A DNA stretch of 64,000 bases from Diplocloster agilis. Its GTDB lineage: Bacteria; Bacillota; Clostridia; Lachnospirales; Lachnospiraceae. Position numbers and translations under genes: made by a program. Below, piece after piece: positions 34,581 to 43,339 of the stretch; the stretch's first letter is position 1, and each line of letters opens with the position of its first letter. The notes below the pieces were generated by a model, which made no database searches, had not been told where the DNA came from, and saw only the letters and a program-made list of their open reading frames with translations. Where the stretch lies: assembly GCF_019042275.1 (NCBI RefSeq), contig NZ_JAHQCW010000016.1:41659-105658 (forward strand), in the 5' to 3' direction.

Positions 34581-35210
34581 TCAGGCAAGCTGTTTCTCAA
34601 AGTTGCCGATAGGGTCTACCGGATCACTGCCGTAAAATTTCTTATATGCTTCCATGTCATCTCCGATCACCGCTTTGATCTTCGCGTCATCTCCCACGAA
34701 CTCAAAGTCGTTGACCACCTCAGCCGCCGCCTTACTGTTTACCGTATAGACGTTGGTGACCATTACATCCTTGTGGAAATTCGTAATGTAGATCGGGCCG
34801 TAGCGCACATTTTGAGGAATGAATACGGCGCGGGGAGAATCGAATTCAAATACCGTCTCGTCTTCTCCTTCGCCCAGGTGGAATTCCACATGCGCGCCCA
34901 GGTCATTCAGATCCTCCATATTGGTGCCGGAGAAGATCATGGTTTTATCACAGCCCTTGTTGTATTTCGGGAACGGGCCTCCCTTGTGATCGCCCATATT
35001 ATAGGTTCTCTTTTCGAATCCTTCCGGAAAACCATTCATCATCATATAATTCCCGGTGATCATCAGGATCTCTACCATGTTCGGCGCGTCCTTATAATAC
35101 TCCTGCCCCTGATATTCCTGTCCGAGAATCCAGGTTCCCGCGCGTCCGGGACGGCGGGGCCTGTCTTCGCGCAGCAGCATTTGAATGCAGTTTTTTTCAT
35201 ATTTTCCCAT
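34581..35210 (-). CDS. Cupin-like protein B (paralogue of the preceding entry)
   Basis: A 209-residue soluble protein with the same motif frame as protein A: CIQMLL, MVEILMITGNYMMMNGF, HKGGPFPKYN, LGAHVEFHLGEGEDE, DSPRAVFIPQNVRYGPIYI. In place of the RHGP of protein A it has RYGP, so one possible metal ligand is changed. A C-terminal extension of ~35 residues (EAYKKFYGSDPVDPIGNFEKQ in part) is missing from A. Two related barrels side by side could form a heterodimer or a two-step enzyme. Strong GAGGTT stands before the ATG. Confidence 0.75.
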   Translation of the reverse strand: MGKYEKNCIQMLLREDRPRRPGRAGTWILGQEYQGQEYYKDAPNMVEILMITGNYMMMNGFPEGFEKRTYNMGDHKGGPFPKYNKGCDKTMIFSGTNMEDLNDLGAHVEFHLGEGEDETVFEFDSPRAVFIPQNVRYGPIYITNFHKDVMVTNVYTVNSKAAAEVVNDFEFVGDDAKIKAVIGDDMEAYKKFYGSDPVDPIGNFEKQLA

Positions 35211-35291
35211 CTATTTATAACCTCCTTGATTTCTTTTTTGTATTTCCGATTCCTATGAGAAACCTGTATACGCTTCATGCCTGTTATGCTT

Positions 35292-37082
35292 TTAATACCT
35301 CTCCACGACTTCCAGCGTCTTCCGGTTCCTTGCAAAGCGCCGCATAAACGACCAGGACAGCCCAACCATGGAAGGCAGCGGCATGTGAGGCATATTCTCA
35401 ATTCCTACCATGCGAAGATGATATTTCCCCGCGGTGTTTCGGATATCCGCCACATAGTGTTCAAATCCGTCGATAAACAAAACCTCACTCTTATCGCAGG
35501 GAATACCCAGCTTCCTGGTGACAAAGTCCTCACTTTTCGCCGTAGCTCCGATCTCATCCAATGTTTTTACCGGGCATCCGGAGGCCCTTAACCGTCTCTG
35601 CCAGCTTCCTGCCCGGCTCTCAAAGCTTAACGGGCACATAAATTCCTGTCCGGGCAGCAGATGGTCCGCCGCCTGATTTAACGGATACATGCAGCCGCAC
35701 TCGCTGTAACCGCTGAAATTGATAAGCGGCATATCGATCTTACTCATAGCCTCTATCTTTTCATCCGGCACCAGCACTGCTTCGCCGCTCTCCTCCGGTT
35801 TCGGCAGGCCCGGGAAGTTACCGAGCGGCGCTGCCGCCGCCACCACATCGGGATGCCGGTAAGCGAATTCCCTGGTAAAGTGTCCGTTATGGGAATGCCC
35901 TGTTACATAGACACGGTCCGGATCTACCGGATAAAGCTCCGACGCGTCCTTTATCATCTCACACAGCAGATCATTATCATCCGGATGCTCCGCTGCGAAG
36001 AACAGAACGCACAGTTCGCCGAACGCAGCCAGCTTCACATACTCCAGATAGATCCCCAGTGCCGCCGGAATCAGATGATCATTCGAATAATTGACTTCCT
36101 GGAAAATGCATACCATCGGCAGCTTTTCTCCGTCTTTTCCCGCTGATTCAGGCGCCAGGAAGGTCCACCGGCTTCCGGCCCGGTCATGATTTTTACAAAT
36201 CAAACCGTTCTTTTCCAAATATTCCTGAAGTCCGTCATCCTCCAGCCGGTCATACATGTATTCAAAATACATTCCTTCTGCCAGTTTTTTCCCCATCTCA
36301 CTGTAGAGCAGCCGCTCTTTGTTATAGGTTGCGTTTCCGCATTGTGTAATCTGGAAGAAGTTATTGGTTTTATTGTTGGCCCAAAGACCGCTGATATTCA
36401 ACACCGGAAGCTCCAAAGAGCCCATATGTTCCACCTTGGAATCCGGGTCCGTCACGTTTTCTCCCCCGGGTGTCTTCAGCGTGAATTCTTTGATGTCCGA
36501 CAGCTTATGGCCGCTGCCGTATAGGGGCGAAAGATCCAGGTACAGCCTCTTTGGGTCCGCCGGAAAGATGGAGGTGGCTTCCATAAGGATATTGGAATAC
36601 ATCATGTTCTCATCCACCTGTTCCATCGCCACATACAGCAGCATCATCTGTTCCCGGCGGGCCATCTCGCTGTAAGCCTGGTAATGCTCCAGCATCTCCA
36701 TAGCCCAGTACGGATTCGTATAATCTGTTTTCTCCAGAACCATCAGCGCCGGAAGCTTTTTCTGCGGATTCTCAAGCGCTTCCTTCGCAGCCATTACGAT
36801 CCAGCGCACATGCCCCAGCTCGCGGTCCTCGTAATGAAAGCCCAGGTTCTTCCACTTCTCAATCACAGCCGGCACATTCATACTGCCGGTCTTGCTGTGG
36901 TAATCCTTCGGATTCTCATATCCTCTCCACAAGCTGTCATCGATGGTTTCTACCCGGTTGGGAACACAGGGATGCTCCTGCTTTGTGAGCCAGCGAACCA
37001 ATTCATAGATCGAACTGGTCTTACTCTGCCATTTCGCTTCATCCCACAAATCTATGTTTTCATACTTACAAAATCGGTTCAT
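35292..37082 (-). CDS. Esterase with two alpha/beta-hydrolase halves, the first degenerate
   Basis: A 596-residue protein. The C-terminal half (about 315-596) has an alpha/beta-hydrolase core: MVCIFQEVNYSND, DPDRVYVTGHSHNG with nucleophile Ser397, MPLINFSGYSECG and a likely catalytic His542 in GFEHYV. The N-terminal half (about 105-260) is a faint copy of the same layout: ALMVLEKTDYTNPYW, DPKRLYLDLSPLYGSG, LPVLNISGLW. Where the nucleophile elbow should be, the text is LDLSPLYGSG, so the first half is probably inactive. ATG 37082 has GGAGG six bases ahead and overlaps the OppF gene by 17 bases. It lacks a signal peptide and should act in the cytosol on an imported ester. Confidence 0.85.
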   Translation of the reverse strand: MNRFCKYENIDLWDEAKWQSKTSSIYELVRWLTKQEHPCVPNRVETIDDSLWRGYENPKDYHSKTGSMNVPAVIEKWKNLGFHYEDRELGHVRWIVMAAKEALENPQKKLPALMVLEKTDYTNPYWAMEMLEHYQAYSEMARREQMMLLYVAMEQVDENMMYSNILMEATSIFPADPKRLYLDLSPLYGSGHKLSDIKEFTLKTPGGENVTDPDSKVEHMGSLELPVLNISGLWANNKTNNFFQITQCGNATYNKERLLYSEMGKKLAEGMYFEYMYDRLEDDGLQEYLEKNGLICKNHDRAGSRWTFLAPESAGKDGEKLPMVCIFQEVNYSNDHLIPAALGIYLEYVKLAAFGELCVLFFAAEHPDDNDLLCEMIKDASELYPVDPDRVYVTGHSHNGHFTREFAYRHPDVVAAAAPLGNFPGLPKPEESGEAVLVPDEKIEAMSKIDMPLINFSGYSECGCMYPLNQAADHLLPGQEFMCPLSFESRAGSWQRRLRASGCPVKTLDEIGATAKSEDFVTRKLGIPCDKSEVLFIDGFEHYVADIRNTAGKYHLRMVGIENMPHMPLPSMVGLSWSFMRRFARNRKTLEVVERY

Positions 37083-38139
37083 TCTGTCCTCCATTTGCAG
37101 GTTCCCGTTCCAGTTTAAGTTCCATCTCCCTGGATTCCTTCCATCGGCTGCACGCTACGAAGTGTCCGGGTTCGACTTGTGTCAGTTCCTGATCCTTATT
37201 CTTACACTCCTCGCAAGCCATCCAGCAGCGGGGCGCGAAGCGGCATCCGGGTTTCGGATTCATGGGGCTTGGAACATCCCCGGTCAGCACGATCCGGTTT
37301 TCCTGCTCTTCGAAATCGATCTTCGGCACAGCCGACAGCAGCGCGATCGAGTAAGGATGCAGGGTGTTTGAAAATATCGTGTCGGTCGGCGCGATTTCCA
37401 CGATCTGTCCCAGATACATGACCGCCACACGGTCGGAGATATGCCGCACCACGCTTAAGTCATGGGAAATGAACAGATAGGAAAGTCCCATCTCCTTTTG
37501 CATATCAATCAACAGGTTGATAATCGTCGCCTGTACCGATACATCCAGGGCCGATACCGGTTCATCGCAGACGATGAATTTCGGCTGCATAGCCAGCGCT
37601 CTGGCGATCCCCACCATCTGCCGCTTTCCGCCGTCCAGCTCATGGGGATACTGATCCAGTACGTAAGGTTCCAGTCCCACACGTTCGGCCAGCTTGCGCA
37701 CCTTATCGTCCAGCTCTCTGCCTTCCGCGGTTTTATTGATTTTAAAGGGCTCAGACAAGATACTGCGGATGGGTTTTCTGGGGTTCAGGGAGGAGTACGG
37801 GTCCTGAAAGACCATCTGCGTCTTTTTCGTGAGCTCCAGGTTTTCCTTTTTGGATGGTTTCGTCACATCCTTGTCTTCATAGAAAATTTTCCCGCCGGTG
37901 GGCTTTAACAGCCGCATCAGCACATTGCCGACCGTGCTTTTCCCACAGCCGCTCTCCCCAACCAGGCCGAGGGTCTCGTTGGGCATGATCTCCATTGTGA
38001 TATCGTCCACCGCGTGAAGATAGCCCTTCCCGGGAATCTTGAAATATTCTTTTAAATGTTCGACCCGCAGCAGCGGTTTCTGTGTACTCTGTCCGGTTGC
38101 CCCGGACTGAATTATATTTTCTTTCTTTATCTCGGTCAT
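37066..38139 (-). CDS. Oligopeptide ABC transporter ATP-binding protein, OppF type
   Basis: A 357-residue ATPase: Walker A GESGCGKST, Walker B FIVCDEPVSALD, H loop ISHDLSVVRHI, then the OppF C-terminal region with the oligo_HPY motif GDVPSPMNPKPGCRFAPRC and a Cys cluster. The signature reads HELDGGKRQMVGIARAL, where the usual Ser of LSGGQ is Asp and Gln is Lys, which is unusual and could slow ATP turnover. It forms a heterodimer with the OppD gene upstream (overlap of four bases) and drives the permease pair of this operon. Confidence 0.94.
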   Translation of the reverse strand: MTEIKKENIIQSGATGQSTQKPLLRVEHLKEYFKIPGKGYLHAVDDITMEIMPNETLGLVGESGCGKSTVGNVLMRLLKPTGGKIFYEDKDVTKPSKKENLELTKKTQMVFQDPYSSLNPRKPIRSILSEPFKINKTAEGRELDDKVRKLAERVGLEPYVLDQYPHELDGGKRQMVGIARALAMQPKFIVCDEPVSALDVSVQATIINLLIDMQKEMGLSYLFISHDLSVVRHISDRVAVMYLGQIVEIAPTDTIFSNTLHPYSIALLSAVPKIDFEEQENRIVLTGDVPSPMNPKPGCRFAPRCWMACEECKNKDQELTQVEPGHFVACSRWKESREMELKLEREPANGGQNEPIL

Positions 38140-39137
38140 TGGTTGCCTCCCTTTGCGGGCCGCTTTGTTTCCGCCTTACCTCCGCGTTCCCAGCACTGCA
38201 CATAATGATTTTCATTGACACAAATCATTTCCGGCTGCTTTGTCCGGCACGTCTTTGTACAATACCCGCAGCGGGGATGGAATTTACAGCCCTCCGGCAG
38301 CATCTGCGCGTTGGCCACATTGCCGGGTATCGAAGCCAGGCGTTCCCGTTTGCCGGTCAGCTTGGGTACGGCGTTTAACAATCCGATCGTATACCAGTGC
38401 ATAGGATTTTCAAACACTTCCCTGACCGAGCCGTATTCCACGATCTCGCCTCCGTACATGATCGCCACGGTCTGGCACAATTCCGCGATGATTCCCAGAT
38501 TGTGGGTAATCATAAGAAGGGAACTGTCCATGGTCTTCTGCAGATCCTTCATAAGCTCCAGGATCTGTGCCTGAATCGTAACATCTAATGCGGTGGTCGG
38601 CTCATCTGCGATCAGGATCTCCGGGGAGCAGACCAGCGCCGCCGCGATACCTACCCTCTGGCGCATCCCCCCCGAGAACTGATGGGGATAATCCTCCATA
38701 CGGTATTCCGGTATTCCCACCATCTTCAGGAATTTTGCAGCCTCCGCATGGGCTTCTTTTTCCGTCATATGTCTGTGCTGGCGCAATACCATAGTGATCT
38801 GATGCCCCACCGTGAACACAGGATTCAGGGAGGACAGCGGGTTGGCAAATACCATGGAGATTTTGCCGCCTCGGATGGTATTCAGCTCTTTTTCTTTCAT
38901 TTTCAGCAGGGACTGTCCCTTGTATTCGATGTCTCCGCCGGTGACATAACCGATCTTATCCGGCAGAAGTCCCATGACGGACAGCGCCGTAGTCGTCTTA
39001 CCGGCGCCGCTCTCCCCGACCAGGCCCATGGCCTGCCCTTTATAGAGCGTCATGTTTAATCCATTCACTGCTTTGGCCACCGTATCACCGGAACGATATT
39101 CCACGCTTAATTTTGAAATTTTTAATATTTCTTCCAT
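38136..39137 (-). CDS. Oligopeptide ABC transporter ATP-binding protein, OppD type
   Basis: A 333-residue ATPase with Walker A GESGAGKTT, signature FSGGMRQRVGIA, Walker B LIADEPTTALDV and H loop ITHNLGIIAEL, followed by the oligo_HPY C-terminus (IPGNVANAQMLPEGCKFHPRC) with several cysteines. All catalytic motifs are intact, in contrast to its OppF partner. The ATG lies about 40 bases after the OppC gene, and its stop overlaps the OppF start. Confidence 0.95.
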   Translation of the reverse strand: MEEILKISKLSVEYRSGDTVAKAVNGLNMTLYKGQAMGLVGESGAGKTTTALSVMGLLPDKIGYVTGGDIEYKGQSLLKMKEKELNTIRGGKISMVFANPLSSLNPVFTVGHQITMVLRQHRHMTEKEAHAEAAKFLKMVGIPEYRMEDYPHQFSGGMRQRVGIAAALVCSPEILIADEPTTALDVTIQAQILELMKDLQKTMDSSLLMITHNLGIIAELCQTVAIMYGGEIVEYGSVREVFENPMHWYTIGLLNAVPKLTGKRERLASIPGNVANAQMLPEGCKFHPRCGYCTKTCRTKQPEMICVNENHYVQCWERGGKAETKRPAKGGNQ

Positions 39138-39175
39138 AACTTAAACTCACTTTCTATAGTGGAATTATCAGCCCC

Positions 39176-40030
39176 TTAATCCTTGTTCTTCGGATTAAGA
39201 ATATCATTCAAACCGTCTCCCAAGAAGTTAAACGCCAGTACGGTCAGCATCAGCGCGATACCGGGTACGATAACGACCCACGGGGCCGTGGCGATATATT
39301 CACGCCCGTCCGAAATCATCGCTCCCCAGGAAGGGGACGGGGCCGGAACACCCAGGCCCAGATAACTCATGCTGGCTTCCGTCAGGATCATGCCGCCGAA
39401 TGCCTGTGTGGCAGTGATGATGACGGGAGAGATTACATTTGGCAGTACTTCTTTTAATATGATTTTAGAATTCGGAATACCCAGTACCCGGGCGGCTTTC
39501 ACATACTCACAGTCGCGGATGCTCATCACTGTGCTCCGCACCACTCTCGCCACCATGATCCAGCCGGTGATGGATAATACGACCACCAGGTTCGTGATGC
39601 TGGAACCCATGACGGCCACCACGCAGATCGCAAGGAGCAGGGTGGGCAGCGCCATCATAATATCGCAGATCCTCATCAGGATCAGATCCGCGATACCGCC
39701 GTAATATCCGGCCAGCAGGCCGATAATCAGTCCTAATATAGTGGTGATCAATACCACGCTGAACGCAATCAGCAGCGAAGTCCTGCCCCCCAGCAGCAGA
39801 CGGGTCAGAACGTCCCGTCCCATGGGGTCACAGCCAAAAATATGTCTGGACAGTCCGCCAAAGATCCCTTCCGGAGCCGCCAGGCGGTTCGAAAGCTCTG
39901 CTTTCAGAGGATCGAACCGGACGAAGAGGGGCGATAAAAAGCAGACCGCAGCGATCACCAGGATGCCTGCAAGCCCAATCAAAAACAGCTTGCTCTTTCG
40001 CATCCGGCGCGTAAAATCTTTTCGATTCAT
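39176..40030 (-). CDS. Oligopeptide ABC transporter permease, OppC type
   Basis: A 284-residue, six-helix permease with the OppC N-terminus, FGCDPMGRDVLTRLLLGGRTS in outline, and an EAA loop VKAARVLGIPNSKIILKEVLPN. The C-terminal MLTVLAFNFLGDGLNDILNPK is a clear family mark. It follows the OppB gene by 19 bases and belongs to the GntR-faced operon. Confidence 0.95.
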   Translation of the reverse strand: MNRKDFTRRMRKSKLFLIGLAGILVIAAVCFLSPLFVRFDPLKAELSNRLAAPEGIFGGLSRHIFGCDPMGRDVLTRLLLGGRTSLLIAFSVVLITTILGLIIGLLAGYYGGIADLILMRICDIMMALPTLLLAICVVAVMGSSITNLVVVLSITGWIMVARVVRSTVMSIRDCEYVKAARVLGIPNSKIILKEVLPNVISPVIITATQAFGGMILTEASMSYLGLGVPAPSPSWGAMISDGREYIATAPWVVIVPGIALMLTVLAFNFLGDGLNDILNPKNKD

Positions 40031-40048
40031 GTTCTTTTCTCCCCCCTG

Positions 40049-40969
40049 TCAGTTAAAGGAAATACGTTTATCAATGAACGTATATAAAATGTCGACAATC
40101 AGATTACAAACTACCATAATCACAGCTACAATCAGCAGAATCGACTGCACCAGCTGAAAATCACGGGATGATATCGCAGTGACCGTCAACTGGCCAAGAC
40201 CCGGCCAGTTGAAGATCTGTTCGATTACCATGGAGCCGCAGAGCAGGATGCCCAGCTGCGCGCCCGATATGGTTACGATCGGAAGGATCGCATTTTTAAA
40301 TGCGTATTTGACATAGACCTGAAATTTGCTGACCCCGCGGGCACGGGTGGCCGTTATGTACTCTTCCTGGAGTACGTCGATCATGCTGGAACGAAGCATT
40401 CTCGTAACCAGGGAGCAGAACGCGAATCCCACGCACAGAGAGGGCATCACCATATTTTTCCAGCTCCCCACGCCCTGTGTCGGCAGCCATTTTAAGCCCA
40501 CGCTGAAGATCAGGATCATCAGCAGGCACAGCCATACCGGGGACATAGCCTGGCCGCAGAGCGCAAAAGCAGTGGCGCAGGTATCCAGGGCGGAGCCTCT
40601 CTTGATTCCGGCCACCAGTCCCAGCGGAATCGAGATGATCAATGCGATGATTACGCCGATCACCGTGATCTTCGCCGTATTTACCAGCCTGGAGAGGATC
40701 AGGGGGCCGCAGTCCATATTAAAGTGGAAGGAATAGCCCAGATCGCCCTTCAACAGATTTCCTATGTACATAAAGTACTGGACCACATAGGATTGATCCA
40801 ATCCCATACGGGTACGCATATTATCGATCTGCTCCTGTGTCGCCGTCGCCGGGAGCATCTGCACGGCCGGATCGCCCGGGGCGAGCCGTACCAGCGCAAA
40901 CGCGATTATCGTAACACCGACAAGAACGATCAGAGTAAGCGCCAGCCGGCGTAGAATTTTCTTTAACAC
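40049..40969 (-). CDS. Oligopeptide ABC transporter permease, OppB type
   Basis: A 306-residue permease with the family start (helix, VRLAPGDPAVQ, MRTRMGLDQSYVVQY), EAA loop YITATRARGVSKFQVYVKYAFKNA in outline and C-terminus FNWPGLGQLTVTAISSRDFQLVQ. It stands twelve bases after the binding-protein stop. Confidence 0.95.
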   Translation of the reverse strand: MLKKILRRLALTLIVLVGVTIIAFALVRLAPGDPAVQMLPATATQEQIDNMRTRMGLDQSYVVQYFMYIGNLLKGDLGYSFHFNMDCGPLILSRLVNTAKITVIGVIIALIISIPLGLVAGIKRGSALDTCATAFALCGQAMSPVWLCLLMILIFSVGLKWLPTQGVGSWKNMVMPSLCVGFAFCSLVTRMLRSSMIDVLQEEYITATRARGVSKFQVYVKYAFKNAILPIVTISGAQLGILLCGSMVIEQIFNWPGLGQLTVTAISSRDFQLVQSILLIVAVIMVVCNLIVDILYTFIDKRISFN

Positions 40970-40980
40970 TTGGAACCCTC

Positions 40981-42579
40981 CTATTTCATCTGAACGAAAC
41001 GGTATTCACCGGAACCATCCGCGAAAACATTGTAGTTGGACACATTGCCGGCGCTGGCGCACAGATAGGAAGGGGAATACAAGTAGGAGAACGGCGCCAT
41101 CTCATCCATTTCGATCTGGAATACCTGCTCAATCAGTTTCGTACGTTCTTCCTTGTCACCGCAGGTCCGTACCTGCGCACACAGATCCGACATTTCCTGG
41201 TTCACATACTGGGAGCCGAATACGTCAAAGCCAATGATAACCGCAACTTCCGTCTGGGTGTCTCCCGCTGTGGAGGCGAACGCGCCCAGGATAATGTCAA
41301 AGCTTCCGGAGGAACGGCGGTCTGTGAAAGCTGCCTGCTCCAGGGGTTCCAATTTTACATTCAGGCCGACTTCCGCCGCCATAGACTGGACTGCCTGAGC
41401 CACTTCATCCGCACGGATAAAGCTGGAGCTGGTATAAACCATGGAAATCTCCGATCCGTCATAGCCGGATGCCTCTACCAGCGATTTGGCATGTTCCGGA
41501 TCATATTTGTAGCCTTCCGCGTCCGCCTTATATCCTACGTTTCCTTCCGGGCAGGGCCAGGTCGCCGCGCTTCCGTTTCCGATAACGCTGGATACGATCG
41601 CTTCCCGGTCAATGGCTTCAGACAGCGCGATCCTTAAGTCCTTATTGTTAAACTGAGAGTTCTCGCCGCAGTTATATTCGATATGTATGTGAGTATCGGA
41701 AGCCACTTCCAGCATCGGGAATCCTTCCGCTTCCAGGTCTTTCTTATAATCCGCGCTTAACTGCAATACGATGTCCATATCACCGGAACGCAGGGCAGAT
41801 GCGCGTGTGGTGTCCTCTCCGATGAACTGGTAATCGATGATGTCCACATTAGTTTTGGTATTATCGATCTCATCCCAGCCCCACCAGCTGTCGTTGCGGC
41901 TCATGATGCACTGTCCGGTCAGCTGGTCAAAGCTGTCCAGGGTAAAGGCTCCTGTTCCGACAGGCGCCAGGAAATATCCTTCCGGATCTGCTTCCAGCGC
42001 TGCCTTACAGATGATCAGCACGCGGTACAGCTCGTCATAGAACGTAGGCATCGGATTCGCCAGGCAGATAATTGCCGTCTTTTCATCGGGAGTTTCCACG
42101 GATTCCAGATCACCCCAGGCGCCGGTATCCGTCAGCGTCTTGTCATCCCTGATCCGCTCAAAGGTAGCTGCCACATCGGCGGAAGTGAAGTCACTGCCGT
42201 CCGCGAATTTTACTCCCTCTCTCAGGGTAAATGTATAGGAAAGGTAGTCGTCGGCCTGTGTCCATTCCGTGGCAAGCCCGGGGGAGTAGGTTCCCATGTG
42301 GTCTGAATTCACCAGAGGGTCGAAGATCAGGTAGTCCAGGTCATCGCAGCCGTATCCCACATTGACAAAACGGTCCAGGGTACTGACCTGGTCCGCATTG
42401 CTTCCGATGGTCAGGGTTACTTTGCCCGATGTGTCCACGGTTTGAGATGAGGAAGATGCCGCCTGGTCTCCCCCGGCCGGCTTCGCAGGGTTGTCCGTGC
42501 TCCCGCAGGCGGTCATTGACAGGATCATTGCTGCTGAAAGCACGCAGGTTAATAGTTTTGATACTCGTTTCATTTTCAT
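40981..42579 (-). CDS. Solute-binding lipoprotein (SBP_bac_5) of the GntR-faced Opp operon
   Basis: A 532-residue lipoprotein: signal with lipobox MTAC and Cys25, Ser/Ala/Gln-rich linker to about 50, then the peptide/nickel-type binding fold (FTLREGVKFADGSDFTSADVAATFERI, VETPDEKTAIICLANP and VGTGAFTLDSF, in shortened form). It is the first gene of the nine-gene minus-strand operon and should deliver the solute to OppBCDF. GGGAGG lies eleven bases before the ATG. The solute is probably an ester or conjugate that the esterase can open, by context only. Confidence 0.94.
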   Translation of the reverse strand: MKMKRVSKLLTCVLSAAMILSMTACGSTDNPAKPAGGDQAASSSSQTVDTSGKVTLTIGSNADQVSTLDRFVNVGYGCDDLDYLIFDPLVNSDHMGTYSPGLATEWTQADDYLSYTFTLREGVKFADGSDFTSADVAATFERIRDDKTLTDTGAWGDLESVETPDEKTAIICLANPMPTFYDELYRVLIICKAALEADPEGYFLAPVGTGAFTLDSFDQLTGQCIMSRNDSWWGWDEIDNTKTNVDIIDYQFIGEDTTRASALRSGDMDIVLQLSADYKKDLEAEGFPMLEVASDTHIHIEYNCGENSQFNNKDLRIALSEAIDREAIVSSVIGNGSAATWPCPEGNVGYKADAEGYKYDPEHAKSLVEASGYDGSEISMVYTSSSFIRADEVAQAVQSMAAEVGLNVKLEPLEQAAFTDRRSSGSFDIILGAFASTAGDTQTEVAVIIGFDVFGSQYVNQEMSDLCAQVRTCGDKEERTKLIEQVFQIEMDEMAPFSYLYSPSYLCASAGNVSNYNVFADGSGEYRFVQMK

Positions 42580-43037
42580 TATAAGGTACCTCCCATTTTA
42601 ATTTTAATTGTGCCACACAGGACACTTGTTTCATAGAACCTTATATTTCCAAGGGGACAGCCCGCCAGAGTATAACTGGTCTGAGTGTGTTCCCTCTTCT
42701 TTCGGCGTTTATCTTCATCTGTTAAGATGTTTCTTTGTGTTTCTATGTTCTTTGTGTTTTCATGTATTCTATATTGCTTTATTTATATCGCTTTATTTAT
42801 ATCGCTTTATTCTTATGTAATGACATTATATCATATGGTTTTTGGAAATGCAATGCCTTTTATACGTTTTGCTATTTTCTACAAATATCAACTATACTTT
42901 TTATGAAAAATAACTAAATCCTATGCTAATTAGCCATTTAAGCCGATTTTAACCCCCTTGTTTTTATCTTAATGGCATACTGTTTTCTTGTTCTTTCCAT
43001 ATAAATACGGATTTACAACCCATCTTTTTAATAAAAC

Positions 43038-43065
43038 TTGACAATAAATTCAACTGTGTTAAAAT
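43038..43065 (+). promoter_or_regulatory. Possible distal promoter for gntR
   Basis: TTGACA (43038-43043), 16-base spacer, TAAAAT (43060-43065), about 275 bases before the gene. Confidence 0.4.
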
Positions 43066-43263
43066 ATCCTTAAGGCCTTTTGTTATTACATTATATCAAA
43101 GTATGATTAAGATCTCATTTGGCCTCATATGAAGAACCTAAGATAAGTATTTAAGTGAAACTGCTTGAGCCTTAAGTAACTGCTTGGTAAATATTTGCAC
43201 AGTATCAAGCAAAGGCATGGTACCGCGCACCGTGTATAGGGAAACAACCATGTAACTAAAAAC

Positions 43264-43292
43264 TTGCGAACCCGTTTTGGGTCCGCTATAAT
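43264..43292 (+). promoter_or_regulatory. Promoter of gntR with a small inverted repeat between -35 and -10
   Basis: TTGCGA (43264-43269), 17-base spacer, TATAAT (43287-43292). Inside the spacer is ACCC-gtttt-GGGT (43270-43282), a possible binding site for the regulator itself. Confidence 0.6.
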
Positions 43293-43339
43293 ATTATTAT
43301 TCGTATATAATGACGATATGAAATCAGGAGTGATTGGAT

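Larger units (their letters stand above)
42580..43339. other. Divergent intergenic region between the Opp operon and gntR
   Basis: No gene. The part 42775-42815 is a short tandem array of the 14-bp unit TATCGCTTTATTTA. Two plus-strand promoters are described separately. Short apparent frames at 42608-42917 are low-complexity Phe/Tyr/Ile text and are not credible. Confidence 0.55.

Noticed and set aside
42608..42917. Small frames rich in Phe, Tyr and Ile upstream of the Opp operon
   Set aside because: They lie in AT-rich, partly tandem-repeated promoter DNA and have no supporting ribosome site.
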